Below are positions 10,420 through 18,180 of a DNA stretch of 19,070 nucleotides, piece after piece; the first letter of the stretch is position 1, and the number at the start of each line of letters is the position of its first letter. Position numbers and translations under genes: made by a program. The DNA is taken from assembly GCA_017399225.1 (NCBI GenBank), contig JAFQEB010000078.1, positions 1 to 19,070 on the forward strand. The letters run 5' to 3'. The notes below the pieces were generated by a model that was given only the letters and a program-made list of their open reading frames with translations, had not been told where the DNA came from and made no database searches. This DNA is from Clostridia bacterium (GTDB lineage: Bacteria; Bacillota_A; Clostridia; Christensenellales; Aristaeellaceae).

Positions 10420-11405
10420 CCCCGGCTGTTGATGATCTCCGGCGTAAGGCCCTCGGAGGAAAAGGCCGTTTCCTCCACAAAGGTGAAGCGCGCAGGCTTT
10501 TCGCCCCGCTCCAGCTGCTCGATGACCGCCCGCACCCGGGGGCCATGCAGCGGGTTGCACTCCACGTCGTAGCTGATCTCCCCGGCCGCGACCATTTCCA
10601 GGGCCTTGCGGTTCGCATCGAAGGAAACGATGGTCACGTCCTGTCCGGGCACGAGTCCGGCGTTCTTCAGCGCGGCGATCGCGCCGTAGGCCATGTTGTC
10701 ATTCTCCGCAAAAATCACATTGAACCCGATCCCCTGGGCCAGGTAAGCTTCCACAAGCTCCTGGCCTTTTGCTTGCGTAAAATCGCCGCTGTCCCGGGCC
10801 GCGAGGGTCCAGTGAGGATTTCTTTGAAGCCCCTTGTCCAGGCTGGCGGAGCGTCCCACCTGGGCAGAAGAGCCGTAATTGCCCTGCAGGTGGACGATCT
10901 GCAAGGGCGTATCGCCGAAGCGCTCCTCCAGCCAGCGGACGGCCGCATCTCCCTGGCGCTGGAAATCCGAGCCGATCCAGGAGGTGAAAAGGCCAGCGCC
11001 CGCATCCCCGGTAGTCAGAGAGCTGTCGATCATACGGTCGATGATGATAACGGGGATGTTCGCCGCCTTTGCCTCCGCCAGCACGGTATCCCATCCATCC
11101 TCGGTGGTGGGGGCCAGGACGATGTAGTCCACCCCCTGATGGATGAAGTTGCGGATAGCGGTGATCTGCCGCTCCTTCTTCTGCTGTGCGTCGTCGATGA
11201 TTAGGCGGAAGCCGTTCTCGGCCGACAGGGCCTGCTGCATACTGCGGGTATTGGCATTGCGCCAGTCGCTCTCCGCACCAACCTGGGAGAAGCCCACGAC
11301 GATCAGGTCAGCATACGGTTCGTCCACAGTCATGCCCGCGGGCGCCGCGCAGCCGCCAAGCAGGCACAGCAGCGCCAGCAGAAGCAGCATCAGACGGAAT
11401 TTCAT
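10413..11405 (-). CDS. YtfQ-like sugar-binding lipoprotein, probable sensor partner of the histidine kinase
   Basis: A 330-residue periplasmic-binding-protein-like protein. The N-terminus is a lipoprotein signal with lipobox LGGC (Cys19). The mature part has the YtfQ-type pattern VGFSQVGAESDWRNAN, DDAQQKKERQ, GVDYIVLAP, IPVIIIDRMID, LQGNYGSSAQVGRS, FAENDNMAYGAI and SFDANRKALEM. Its ATG overlaps the histidine-kinase stop by 4 bp (ATGA), and an AAGGAGG lies about 10 nt upstream inside the kinase gene, so the two are translationally coupled. Because the ABC importer has its own binding protein (13094-14056), this copy more likely captures a sugar and presents it to the kinase's extracellular domain. 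That role is inferred from context. It could also serve as an alternative receptor for the same permeases. Confidence 0.88.
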   Translation of the reverse strand: MKFRLMLLLLALLCLLGGCAAPAGMTVDEPYADLIVVGFSQVGAESDWRNANTRSMQQALSAENGFRLIIDDAQQKKERQITAIRNFIHQGVDYIVLAPTTEDGWDTVLAEAKAANIPVIIIDRMIDSSLTTGDAGAGLFTSWIGSDFQRQGDAAVRWLEERFGDTPLQIVHLQGNYGSSAQVGRSASLDKGLQRNPHWTLAARDSGDFTQAKGQELVEAYLAQGIGFNVIFAENDNMAYGAIAALKNAGLVPGQDVTIVSFDANRKALEMVAAGEISYDVECNPLHGPRVRAVIEQLERGEKPARFTFVEETAFSSEGLTPEIINSRGY

Positions 11406-12862
11406 ACGCCTTCGACCTCCTTTTCGCCAAGGCTGCGCGTCATGGGCAGCAGCACGGATACCGTGGAGCCCTTGCCCACGCTGCTTTCAAAGGACAAGCC
11501 ATAGTCCTCGCCGCAATACAGGCGGATACGCTTATGCACATTCACCAGGCCCAGGCCGGTATGCTTGTCCTCATAGATCCCGGCCTGCAGGATGCGCACC
11601 TGCTCCTCGTCCATACCAGCGCCGTTGTCGGTCACCTTCAGGAGAAGATTGCCGTCCCTCTCCTCGCCGGTCACGGTGATCATACCCATGCCCCGGCGGT
11701 TCTTGATGCCGTGGTACAGGGCGTTTTCCACCAGCGGCTGCAGGATCAGCTTGGGCACCATGCAGTCCATCAGCTCCTGGGGGATGTTGATCTCATAGCG
11801 CAGGATGTCCGAATAGCGGATCTGCTGGATCTCCAGATAGCTGGTCACCTGGGAGCATTCGGTGCCGAGGGTCAGCACGTCCGCTCCCTTGTTGAGCGAG
11901 TTGCGGAAGAAGGTCGAGAGGCTGGTCACCATGGTCACGACGTCCTCGCTGCGGTCACTCTCTGCCAGGATGGCGATGGAATCCAACGTATTATAAAGAA
12001 AATGCGGATTGATCTGTGCCTGCAGCAGCTCCAGCTCCGCCCGGTGCAGCGAGCGCTGATCCTCCACCTGCTTGGTCATGAGGGCGTCCACCCGGCGAGC
12101 CATATCGTTGAAGCCGGTATCCAGCAGCTGCAGCTCAGCGATGTTGGTCTCCACGGGGGTCGGGGTAAAGTCACCGCTGCCGAACTGCTGCGCCTTGCGG
12201 CTGAGGGTACTGATGGGCCCGGTGATGCGCCGCGCCACCCGCACGGAATACAGCACCATCACGGAGATCAGCACCAGCACGCCCGCGGCGATCACGATAG
12301 ACAGCACCATCACCTCCGCCCGGATCTGCCCCTGAATGCGGGCCAGCTCCCGCACCTCGTCGCCGATGTAATCGTGCATGTAGGTTTCGATCAGCATCGT
12401 CAAGCCCGTTTCACCGCGGATGTTGCGCTCCAGCAGCGTCATGCGCTGGTCGTAGGAATCCTCCTGGGCGATATCCAGCATGTACTGCCGCAGATTCTCG
12501 CACATATCCAGCATACTATGGATGCGCCAGCGGTTGTCCGGCAGGGTGGTGGTAGCCTCCAGGCGGCGGAGGACCGCCTCCGCGTCGTCCAGCACCTCCA
12601 TGGGCAGCTCCTCCACCGAGCTCTCACTCCGGGGACGGATCACATGGTTGTACATGCCCGAATCCAGCATCACCTTGAATTCCTTGTTGAAGTCAGCCGC
12701 CGTGTTGGCGCTCATCAGCACCGACGTGTATCTGGAATTGACGGAAAACAACGTCACGATCAGAATGATGATGATCGCGCCCATCACAGGCAGTATGGTC
12801 AGCAGCAGCCGGGCGATCTGCTGCTCAATGCTGCGGTTGGTATGTTGGCATTTGCCACTCAT
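11402..12862 (-). CDS. Sensor histidine kinase, YesM/LytS type (His_kinase family)
   Basis: A 486-residue membrane kinase. ATG 12862 is preferred because AGGTGG lies 5 nt upstream; an in-frame GTG at 12871 would sit inside that site. From the N-terminus there is a transmembrane helix (about residues 19-40), an extracellular sensor region of about 140 residues rich in helix-forming sequence, and a second transmembrane helix (about 184-207). Then come a HAMP linker (RRITGPISTL), a coiled segment, and the His_kinase motif QINPHFLYNTLDSI with phospho-acceptor His287. The ATPase has N-box QPLVENALYHGI, G1 DNGAGM and G2 TGLGLVNV. Such kinases pair with YesN regulators, here the interrupted gene at 8833-10419. 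It is the first gene of a two-gene operon with the binding lipoprotein and is divergent from the sugar importer. Confidence 0.93.
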   Translation of the reverse strand: MSGKCQHTNRSIEQQIARLLLTILPVMGAIIIILIVTLFSVNSRYTSVLMSANTAADFNKEFKVMLDSGMYNHVIRPRSESSVEELPMEVLDDAEAVLRRLEATTTLPDNRWRIHSMLDMCENLRQYMLDIAQEDSYDQRMTLLERNIRGETGLTMLIETYMHDYIGDEVRELARIQGQIRAEVMVLSIVIAAGVLVLISVMVLYSVRVARRITGPISTLSRKAQQFGSGDFTPTPVETNIAELQLLDTGFNDMARRVDALMTKQVEDQRSLHRAELELLQAQINPHFLYNTLDSIAILAESDRSEDVVTMVTSLSTFFRNSLNKGADVLTLGTECSQVTSYLEIQQIRYSDILRYEINIPQELMDCMVPKLILQPLVENALYHGIKNRRGMGMITVTGEERDGNLLLKVTDNGAGMDEEQVRILQAGIYEDKHTGLGLVNVHKRIRLYCGEDYGLSFESSVGKGSTVSVLLPMTRSLGEKEVEGV

Positions 12863-12882
12863 CGTATCCACCTCTTGCAGCC

Positions 12883-12891
12883 ATTATAGCA
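12883..12891 (-). promoter_or_regulatory. Extended -10 promoter of the kinase-lipoprotein operon
   Basis: The minus strand reads TGCTATAAT, an extended -10 with a consensus TATAAT. The hexamer 17 bp upstream (ATCAGA) is a poor -35, which an extended -10 or an activator can compensate for. The predicted transcript start near 12876 gives a leader of only about 14 nt that begins just before the ribosome-binding site. The AACTATCA direct repeats at 12925-12952 lie about 50-75 bp upstream of that start. Confidence 0.6.
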
Positions 12892-12924
12892 CGATTTATG
12901 GTCTATCTGATTGAAAACGAAAAA

Positions 12925-12952
12925 AACTATCACAATTCGAAAGGAACTATCA
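12925..12952. promoter_or_regulatory. Direct repeats AACTATCA, candidate AraC-type regulator sites
   Basis: AACTATCA occurs at 12925-12932 and 12945-12952, a 20-bp period or about two helical turns on one face of the DNA. Paired direct repeats about two turns apart are the usual target layout of AraC-family dimers. They lie in the AT-rich gap between the kinase operon and the importer, so one regulator could act on both. A related inverted AGTT/AACT pair is at 12986-12999. The link to the YesN-type regulator here is inference. Confidence 0.4.
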
Positions 12953-13009
12953 GTTTTGCGCGTCAGCAGAAAAAAACTCCAAAATAGTTGCTAATAACTT
13001 TGAAAGAAT

Positions 13010-13042
13010 TTGAATGTAAATTCCATCCGGATCATATACAAT
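13010..13042 (+). promoter_or_regulatory. Weak candidate promoter of the sugar importer operon
   Basis: TTGAAT (13010-13015) and the overlapping hexamers TATACA (13035-13040) and TACAAT (13037-13042) are the best match upstream of the binding-protein gene. The spacing is long (19-21 bp), as expected for a promoter that depends on an activator. The exact start is uncertain; no better match is visible between 12960 and 13080. Confidence 0.35.
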
Positions 13043-13093
13043 AATACCAGCAAGTCCACCAAAATGGACAAAGAGAGATAGGAGGAACCCAGC

Positions 13094-14056
13094 ATGAAGA
13101 AGTTTGCCCGTCTGTTTGTTGCTCTGCTGATGGTGCTGACCCTGACCATCGGCGTTGCCGCGGCTGAGATCACCGTGGGCATCGTGAACAACCCCCCGTC
13201 CGAGTCCGGCTACCGTGAGGCCAACGTGAAGGACTTCGAGGCCGTCTTCTCCGTTGAGAACGGCTACACCGCCAAGACCTTCTACAGCCTGAAGAACGAT
13301 GAGCAGCTCTCCGCCGCTCAGCAGTTCATCACCGATGGCGTGGATTACCTGCTCATCTCCGCCGCCGAGACCACCGGCTGGGACGCCGTGCTGGCTTCCG
13401 CGCAGGAGAACGGCATCCCCGTGTTCTTCTTCGACCGCATGATCGATTGTGATGAGAGCCTGTACGAGGCTGCCGTCGTCTCCAACATGGAGAACCAGGG
13501 CATCGCCGCCGTCAACTGGCTGATCGCTCAGAACCTGGAAGCCTACAACATCATCCACATCCAGGGCGCCATGGGCTCCGACGCTCAGCTGGGTCGTACC
13601 GGTCCGCTGGACAAGCAGGTTGCCGAGAACGAGAACTGGAAGATCGTCGTGCAGCAGACCGCTACCTGGGACGAAGCTACCGCCAAGACCATCGTTGAGT
13701 CCGTCATCAACTCCAAGGAAGACTTCAACATCATCTACGCCGAGAACGACGGCATGGCCCGCGGCGCTGTGGCTGCGCTGGACGAGGCTGGCATCACCCA
13801 CGGCGTGGGCGGCAAGGTCATCGTGATGGGCTTCGACTGCAACCGTTGGGCCCTGCGCGAAGTTCTGGCCGGCAACTGGAACTACGACGGTCAGTGCTCT
13901 CCCTTCCAGGCTGCTGTCATCGCTGAGATGATCCAGAAGCTGGAGGCCGGCGAGGCTCTGAACCTGGAAAACAAGAAGATCGAGTCCGTCGAGACCTTCT
14001 TCGAAGCTGGCGTGATCACGCAGGCTGACATCGACGCCTACGGCCTGGGCGAGTAA
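13094..14056 (+). CDS. ytfQ: Sugar ABC transporter substrate-binding protein, YtfQ type
   Basis: A 320-residue binding protein, start fixed by AGGAGG at 13080-13085 (8-nt spacer). The first 24 residues are a signal peptide with the core LLMVLTLTIGVAAA; there is no lipobox cysteine, so it is predicted to be released by signal peptidase I rather than lipid-anchored. The mature protein follows the YtfQ pattern: SESGYREAN, FITDGVDYLLIS, TTGWDAVL, IPVFFFDRMID, IQGAMGSDAQLGR, YAENDGMARGAVAAL and MGFDCNRWAL. It heads the importer operon and resembles the kinase-linked lipoprotein closely. Its codons use CGT, GCT and GTT more than its neighbours, as expected for a very highly expressed binding protein. 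The substrate is inferred from family and layout (galactofuranose or a similar sugar), not proven; the gene symbol denotes family only. Confidence 0.9.
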   Translation: MKKFARLFVALLMVLTLTIGVAAAEITVGIVNNPPSESGYREANVKDFEAVFSVENGYTAKTFYSLKNDEQLSAAQQFITDGVDYLLISAAETTGWDAVLASAQENGIPVFFFDRMIDCDESLYEAAVVSNMENQGIAAVNWLIAQNLEAYNIIHIQGAMGSDAQLGRTGPLDKQVAENENWKIVVQQTATWDEATAKTIVESVINSKEDFNIIYAENDGMARGAVAALDEAGITHGVGGKVIVMGFDCNRWALREVLAGNWNYDGQCSPFQAAVIAEMIQKLEAGEALNLENKKIESVETFFEAGVITQADIDAYGLGE

Positions 14057-14091
14057 GACGCCTGATCAGGCATGACCATTAAGTGAACCTC

Positions 14092-14131
14092 GCGGTGCGG
14101 CTGCTGTGGAGAAATCCGCACGCCGCACCGC
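14092..14131 (+). promoter_or_regulatory. Strong intercistronic hairpin between binding-protein and ATPase genes
   Basis: GCGGTGCGGC (14092-14101) is perfectly complementary to GCCGCACCGC (14122-14131). Inside, TGTGGA and TCCGCA pair around a GAAA tetraloop, with only a small internal loop between the two helices. No strong T-run follows, so it is more likely an mRNA-stability or partial-attenuation element that raises the binding-protein level over the membrane components than a full terminator. A short palindrome CCTGATCAGG precedes it at about 14061-14070. Confidence 0.7.
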
Positions 14132-14211
14132 TTTCGGCGTAAAAGCGCGGATGTATGATGCGGCTGTCGGCGCTGCAGGAGGCGGCGACGGCCAGAGAAG
14201 GAGGAACGTGT

Positions 14212-15714
14212 ATGCAGAACGAGATCGTTTTGTCTATGCGGGGTATCGGAAAAAGCTTTCCCGGCGTGAGGGCGCTGCACAATGTGGATTTCACCCTGCG
14301 CAAGGGTGAAGTCCACGCGCTGATGGGTGAAAACGGCGCCGGAAAATCCACGCTGATCAAGGTGCTGACAGGTGTGTACGGCAAGGACACCGGAACGATC
14401 AGCATCGAAGGCCAGGAGGTCTCCATCCGCTCTCCGCAGGATGCGCAGAAGGCCGGCATCTCCACCGTTTATCAGGAGATCACCCTCTGCCCGAACCTGA
14501 CCGTGGCGGAAAATATGTTCATCGGCCGCGAAAAGGGCGCGCTGGTCGGGTGGAGCAAGCGCTACAAGCGCGCAGGCGAGATCCTGGACAGCCTGGGCAT
14601 CCCGGCCAGGCCCCGCCAGCAGCTGGGCAGCTGTTCCCTGGCGGTGCAGCAGATGGTCGCCATCGCCCGCGCAGTGGATATGGACTGCAAGGTGCTCATC
14701 CTCGACGAGCCCACCTCCTCCCTGGACGATAAGGAAGTGGAGATGCTCTTCTCCCTCATGCGCGACCTGAAGGCACGGGGCGTGGGCATCATCTTCGTCA
14801 CCCACTTCCTGGAGCAGGTCTACGCCGTCAGCGACCGCATCACTGTTCTTCGCAACGGCGAGCTGGTGGGCGAATACGAAGCCTCCAAGCTGCCCCAAGT
14901 GGAGCTTGTCGCCAAGATGATGGGCAAGGAGCTCCAGGGCCTGAGCGACCTCAAGCGGGACGACAGCGCCGACGCCTATGCCGGTACACCGATCTACGAG
15001 GCCGCTCAGCTTGCCAGCGCCTCCGGCATCGCACCCTTTGACTTTGCCATCCGCAAAGGCGAGGTCAACGGCTTTACGGGCCTGCTGGGCTCGGGCCGCA
15101 GCGAGAGCGTCCGCGCGATCTTCGGCGCAGACCGGGTCAGCGGCGGCAGCATTCAGATGGACGGCAAGCAGGTAAAGATCACCACCCCCAAGCAGGCCAT
15201 GAAGCACGGCATCGGCTACCTGCCCGAGGACCGCAAGGATGACGGCATCATCGCCGACCTGTCCGTGAGGGAGAACATCATCCTGGCATTGCAGGTGATG
15301 AAGGGCTTCTTCCGCCCGATGTCCCAGAAGGAGCAGGAAGCCTTCGCCGAGGAATACATCAAAGCGCTGGAGATCAAGACAGCCTCCAGCGATACGCCCA
15401 TCAAATCTCTTTCCGGCGGCAACCAGCAGAAGGTGATCCTCGCCCGCTGGCTGCTGACCCACCCGAACTACCTGATCCTGGACGAGCCGACCCGCGGCAT
15501 CGACGTGGGCACAAAGACAGAGATCCAGCGACTGGTGCGAAAGCTCTCAGAGGAGGGCATGAGCGTGACCTTCATCTCCTCGGAGATCGAAGAGATGCTG
15601 CGTACCTGCTCTCGCCTGATCGTCATGCGCGACCGCAAGATCGTGGGCGAGCTGCGCGGAACGGAACTCAACCAGGACAATGTGATGCGGACGATTGCGG
15701 GAGGTGCAGATTAA
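14212..15714 (+). CDS. ytfR: Sugar ABC transporter ATP-binding protein with two ATPase domains, YtfR/RbsA/MglA type
   Basis: A 500-residue double-ATPase, the normal length for this family. ATG 14212 is preferred over an upstream in-frame start at 14155 because AAGGAGG sits at 14198-14204. The first domain has Walker A GENGAGKST (about residue 39), a degenerate signature around SLAVQQMVAIARA, and Walker B LILDEPTSSLD. The second has the family's degenerate Walker A (GLLGSGRSE), a full signature LSGGNQQKV and Walker B LILDEPTRGID. This asymmetry is usual for ribose/galactose-class importers. The protein would energise the two permeases that follow, on the cytoplasmic face. The gene ends 3 bp before the next start. 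Substrate class is inferred from the operon. Confidence 0.93.
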   Translation: MQNEIVLSMRGIGKSFPGVRALHNVDFTLRKGEVHALMGENGAGKSTLIKVLTGVYGKDTGTISIEGQEVSIRSPQDAQKAGISTVYQEITLCPNLTVAENMFIGREKGALVGWSKRYKRAGEILDSLGIPARPRQQLGSCSLAVQQMVAIARAVDMDCKVLILDEPTSSLDDKEVEMLFSLMRDLKARGVGIIFVTHFLEQVYAVSDRITVLRNGELVGEYEASKLPQVELVAKMMGKELQGLSDLKRDDSADAYAGTPIYEAAQLASASGIAPFDFAIRKGEVNGFTGLLGSGRSESVRAIFGADRVSGGSIQMDGKQVKITTPKQAMKHGIGYLPEDRKDDGIIADLSVRENIILALQVMKGFFRPMSQKEQEAFAEEYIKALEIKTASSDTPIKSLSGGNQQKVILARWLLTHPNYLILDEPTRGIDVGTKTEIQRLVRKLSEEGMSVTFISSEIEEMLRTCSRLIVMRDRKIVGELRGTELNQDNVMRTIAGGAD

Positions 15715-15717
15715 GCC

Positions 15718-16791
15718 ATGAAGCTGAGTTTTCCCAAGGTGAAGTGGAGCCGGCACGCGCAGCTGCTCGTACCGCTGCTGTCCATTCTCCTGATCGTCGT
15801 GTTCAACCTGATCCGTGACCCCAGCTTCTTCTCCATCGGGATGAGCACCAACAACCTGGGTAATCCCGTGCTGACGGGCAATCTGGTCTCGATTCTCAAC
15901 AGCGCATCCGAGCTGGCGATCATCGCCATGGGCATGACGCTGGTGACGGCGGCCTGCGGCGGCCAGGATATCTCCGTGGGTGCACTGGCGACCATCGCAG
16001 GCAGTGTATTCGTGAAGATCCTGCGCGGAGGCGAGATCACCATGGGCGCCATCGTCCTGGGCTTCCTCGCCTGCTGCGTGGCAGCGATGCTCTTTGGCGC
16101 CTTCAACGGCACCCTGGTATCCGTGTTCAAGATCCAGCCGATGATCGCCACCCTGGTGCTCTTCACCTGCGGCCGCTCCATCGCCTACTGGATCAACGGC
16201 GGCGCGACCCCGACCATCGAAAGCTCGCTGATCACCGCCATCGGCAGCTTCATTCCCGGCTGCCCCATCCCGACCCCGATCCTCATCGTGGCGGCGGTGG
16301 CCATCATTCTGGGGCTGGTCTTCCGGTTCACAACGCTGGGCCTGTACACCCAGACGGTGGGCATCAACCAGCGCGCAGCACGCCTCAACGGCATCAGCCC
16401 CACGCTGATCAAGCTGGTCTCCTTCCTGGTGCTGGGCCTGTGCTGCGCGGTGGCCGGCTGCATCAGCGTCAGCCGCCTGAGCCTGATCAACCATGAGACC
16501 ATGCTGCTGGAGATCGAGATGGACGCGATCCTCGCAGTCGCCATCGGCGGCAACGCGCTGGGCGGCGGCAAGTTCAAGGTGACCGGCTCGGTGCTGGGCG
16601 CTTATGCCATCCAGGCACTGACCACTACGCTCTACGCCATGAAGGTGCCCTCCACCGACGTCAAGGCCTACAAGGCCATCGTCATCATCCTGATCGTGGT
16701 CATCTCCTCTCCCGTGGTCAAGCAGGCCGTGAGCCGCCTGCAGGCAAAGATCAAAGCCCGCATCCCCGCGAAGAAGGAGGTGGCAGCATGA
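15718..16791 (+). CDS. ytfT: Sugar ABC transporter permease, YtfT type
   Basis: A 357-residue polytopic membrane protein of the BPD_transp_2 (ribose/xylose/galactofuranose) permease family. Hydrophobic segments are spread over the whole length, including LLVPLLSILLIVVFNLI near the start. Family motifs seen are AIIAMGMTLV, GGQDISVGAL, FKIQPMIATLVL, AVGINQRAARLNGIS and EMDAILAVAIGG, close to YtfT. The start is preceded by GGGAGGTG (15699-15706), 11 nt away and within the end of the ATPase gene. The ATG of the next permease overlaps its TGA stop by 4 bp. It would form a heterodimeric channel with that permease. Confidence 0.92.
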   Translation: MKLSFPKVKWSRHAQLLVPLLSILLIVVFNLIRDPSFFSIGMSTNNLGNPVLTGNLVSILNSASELAIIAMGMTLVTAACGGQDISVGALATIAGSVFVKILRGGEITMGAIVLGFLACCVAAMLFGAFNGTLVSVFKIQPMIATLVLFTCGRSIAYWINGGATPTIESSLITAIGSFIPGCPIPTPILIVAAVAIILGLVFRFTTLGLYTQTVGINQRAARLNGISPTLIKLVSFLVLGLCCAVAGCISVSRLSLINHETMLLEIEMDAILAVAIGGNALGGGKFKVTGSVLGAYAIQALTTTLYAMKVPSTDVKAYKAIVIILIVVISSPVVKQAVSRLQAKIKARIPAKKEVAA

Positions 16792-17873
16792 TGAAGCGCA
16801 ATCCTCTCAAGCGACGGGAACCCCTGACCGATACGATGCTGCTCGTCACCATCACCATCGGCATCTTCTTCGCCATGTACTTCTCCGCCATGGCCATCTG
16901 GGGCGGCGGATTCCTGCGCTGGCAGCGCGTGTTTGACATGCTCAACGACAACGCGGCGCTGATCATTGTCGCCTGCGGCCTGACCATTGTGATGATCGGC
17001 GGCGGTATTGATATTTCCGTCGGCGGCGTGATCGCGCTGGTGGTCATGTCCTGCGTGGTGCACTTGAACAGCGGCGGCAGCATCCTGACCGCGGCGCTGC
17101 TGGCCCTCGGCATCGGCCTGGCCTTCGGTCTGGCCCAGGGTTTCCTCATCTCCTACCTGGAAATCCAGCCCTTCATCATTACCCTGGCAGGCATGTTCTT
17201 TGCAAGAGGCATGACCACCATCGTCAGCGTACAGCCGCAGAAGGTGGCGCACGAGGGCTTCCTCGCCCTGATGAAGACCAAGATCGAGATCCCCTGGCTG
17301 GGCTACATTGCAAAGAAGGGCAACCTGATCCCCGCCCGTGCGGAGATCGGCGTGGCCATCGCGCTGGCGATCGTCCTCATCGTATTCGTCATGCTGCGCA
17401 AGACCAAGCTGGGCCGCGGCTTCTACGCCATCGGCGGCAACAGCAATAGCGCCCTGATGCTGGGCGTGAACGTCAAGCGCACCCGCTTCATCAGCTACGT
17501 CATCAGCGGACTGCTCTCCGGCATCGCAGGCTTCGTGTTCATGATGCACACCGGCGCGGGCAATGCCACCAACGCAGCCGGCGCGGAAATGAACGCCATT
17601 GCCTCGGCCATCATCGGCGGAACGCTGCTCTCCGGCGGCGTGGGCAATGTGATCGGCACCTTCTTCGGCGTGCTGACGCTGTCCACCATCAACGCCATCG
17701 TGACCTCCTCGGGCCTGCGCGACCCCTGGTGGCAGGAGATCACCGTGGGCGCGATGCTGTGCTTCTTCATCCTGCTGCAGAGCGTCGTGCTCTCCCTGCG
17801 CGGCAAGGGCGGGCTGAAGCGGATGATGCCTAAATGGGCAAAGGCCCCTGATAAAGTAAAAGTTAAGCTGTAA
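16788..17873 (+). CDS. yjfF: Sugar ABC transporter permease, YjfF type
   Basis: A 361-residue BPD_transp_2 permease with several long hydrophobic helices. Motifs match YjfF: NDNAALIIVACGLTIVMIGG, GIDISVGGVIAL, IQPFIITLAGMFFARG, YAIGGNSNSALMLGV, and NAIASAIIGGTLLSGGVG. The start ATG 16788 has AAGGAGG 7 nt upstream (16774-16780) and overlaps the previous gene's stop by 4 bp; ATG 16791 is an alternative one codon later. Having two different permeases downstream of a double-ATPase, in this order, is the layout of the ytfQ-ytfR-ytfT-yjfF importer and argues against a one-permease ribose or galactose system. It is the last gene of the operon. Confidence 0.92.
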   Translation: MMKRNPLKRREPLTDTMLLVTITIGIFFAMYFSAMAIWGGGFLRWQRVFDMLNDNAALIIVACGLTIVMIGGGIDISVGGVIALVVMSCVVHLNSGGSILTAALLALGIGLAFGLAQGFLISYLEIQPFIITLAGMFFARGMTTIVSVQPQKVAHEGFLALMKTKIEIPWLGYIAKKGNLIPARAEIGVAIALAIVLIVFVMLRKTKLGRGFYAIGGNSNSALMLGVNVKRTRFISYVISGLLSGIAGFVFMMHTGAGNATNAAGAEMNAIASAIIGGTLLSGGVGNVIGTFFGVLTLSTINAIVTSSGLRDPWWQEITVGAMLCFFILLQSVVLSLRGKGGLKRMMPKWAKAPDKVKVKL

Positions 17874-17875
17874 TC

Positions 17876-17916
17876 AAAGGCACACCCATCACGTACATGG
17901 CGGGTGTGTCTTTTCC
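17876..17916 (+). terminator. Rho-independent terminator of the importer operon
   Basis: GGCACACCC (17879-17887) pairs with GGGTGTGTC (17902-17910) through a 14-nt loop, with one G-U pair. AAA before and TTTT after the stem extend it. It sits 3-6 nt after the TAA of the last permease. Confidence 0.88.
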
Positions 17917-17944
17917 TTGTCCGATATGTGCTGAGCGCTGCGTC

Positions 17945-18160
17945 GCTCCCGCGTTCTCCCACAGTCAGCGCGCAGGGTTTCAACCCCCGCTCGCTGCCAG
18001 CTCCCTCCCGGAGGGAGCTTTTCCGCGTCCCTTGCAACAGGTCGGAGCAAGCAGCATAGTGGGGGTGAGAGGCACCCAGCCTGAGCTCCCTCCGGGAGGG
18101 AGCTGGATTCGCGAATGGCTTGCAAAGCCGTGAGCGAAGACTGAGGGAGAATGCGGGAGC
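17945..18160. repeat. Large imperfect inverted repeat with two nested perfect hairpins (MITE-like intergenic element)
   Basis: The left arm (17945-18019) and right arm (18084-18160) are near reverse complements. GCTCCCGCGTTCTCCC (17945-17960) matches the complement of 18145-18160 at 15 of 16 bases. At their inner ends lie palindromes of 10-bp arms, AGCTCCCTCC/GGAGGGAGCT, centred at 18009 and 18094, which are exact reverse complements of each other. The first is followed by TTTT and could act as a terminator. A second inverted pair, TGCAACAGG (18033-18041) and CCTGTTGCA (18172-18180), overlaps this layout. There is no transposase. It resembles dispersed intergenic elements of gut Clostridia, but copy number cannot be judged here. 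Confidence 0.75.
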
Positions 18161-18180
18161 TGCTGCACAAGCCTGTTGCA

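Noticed and set aside
11534..12889. A 451-codon plus-strand frame opposite the histidine kinase
   Set aside because: It is His/Gln/Ala-rich shadow text; the minus strand carries all kinase motifs and a ribosome-binding site.
14155..14211. A 19-residue N-terminal extension of the ATPase
   Set aside because: It would translate the ribosome-binding site AAGGAGG itself; the family's N-terminus fits ATG 14212.
14038..15462. A 474-codon minus-strand frame opposite the ATPase gene
   Set aside because: It is the antisense of a clear double-ATPase with Walker and signature motifs; no start signals.
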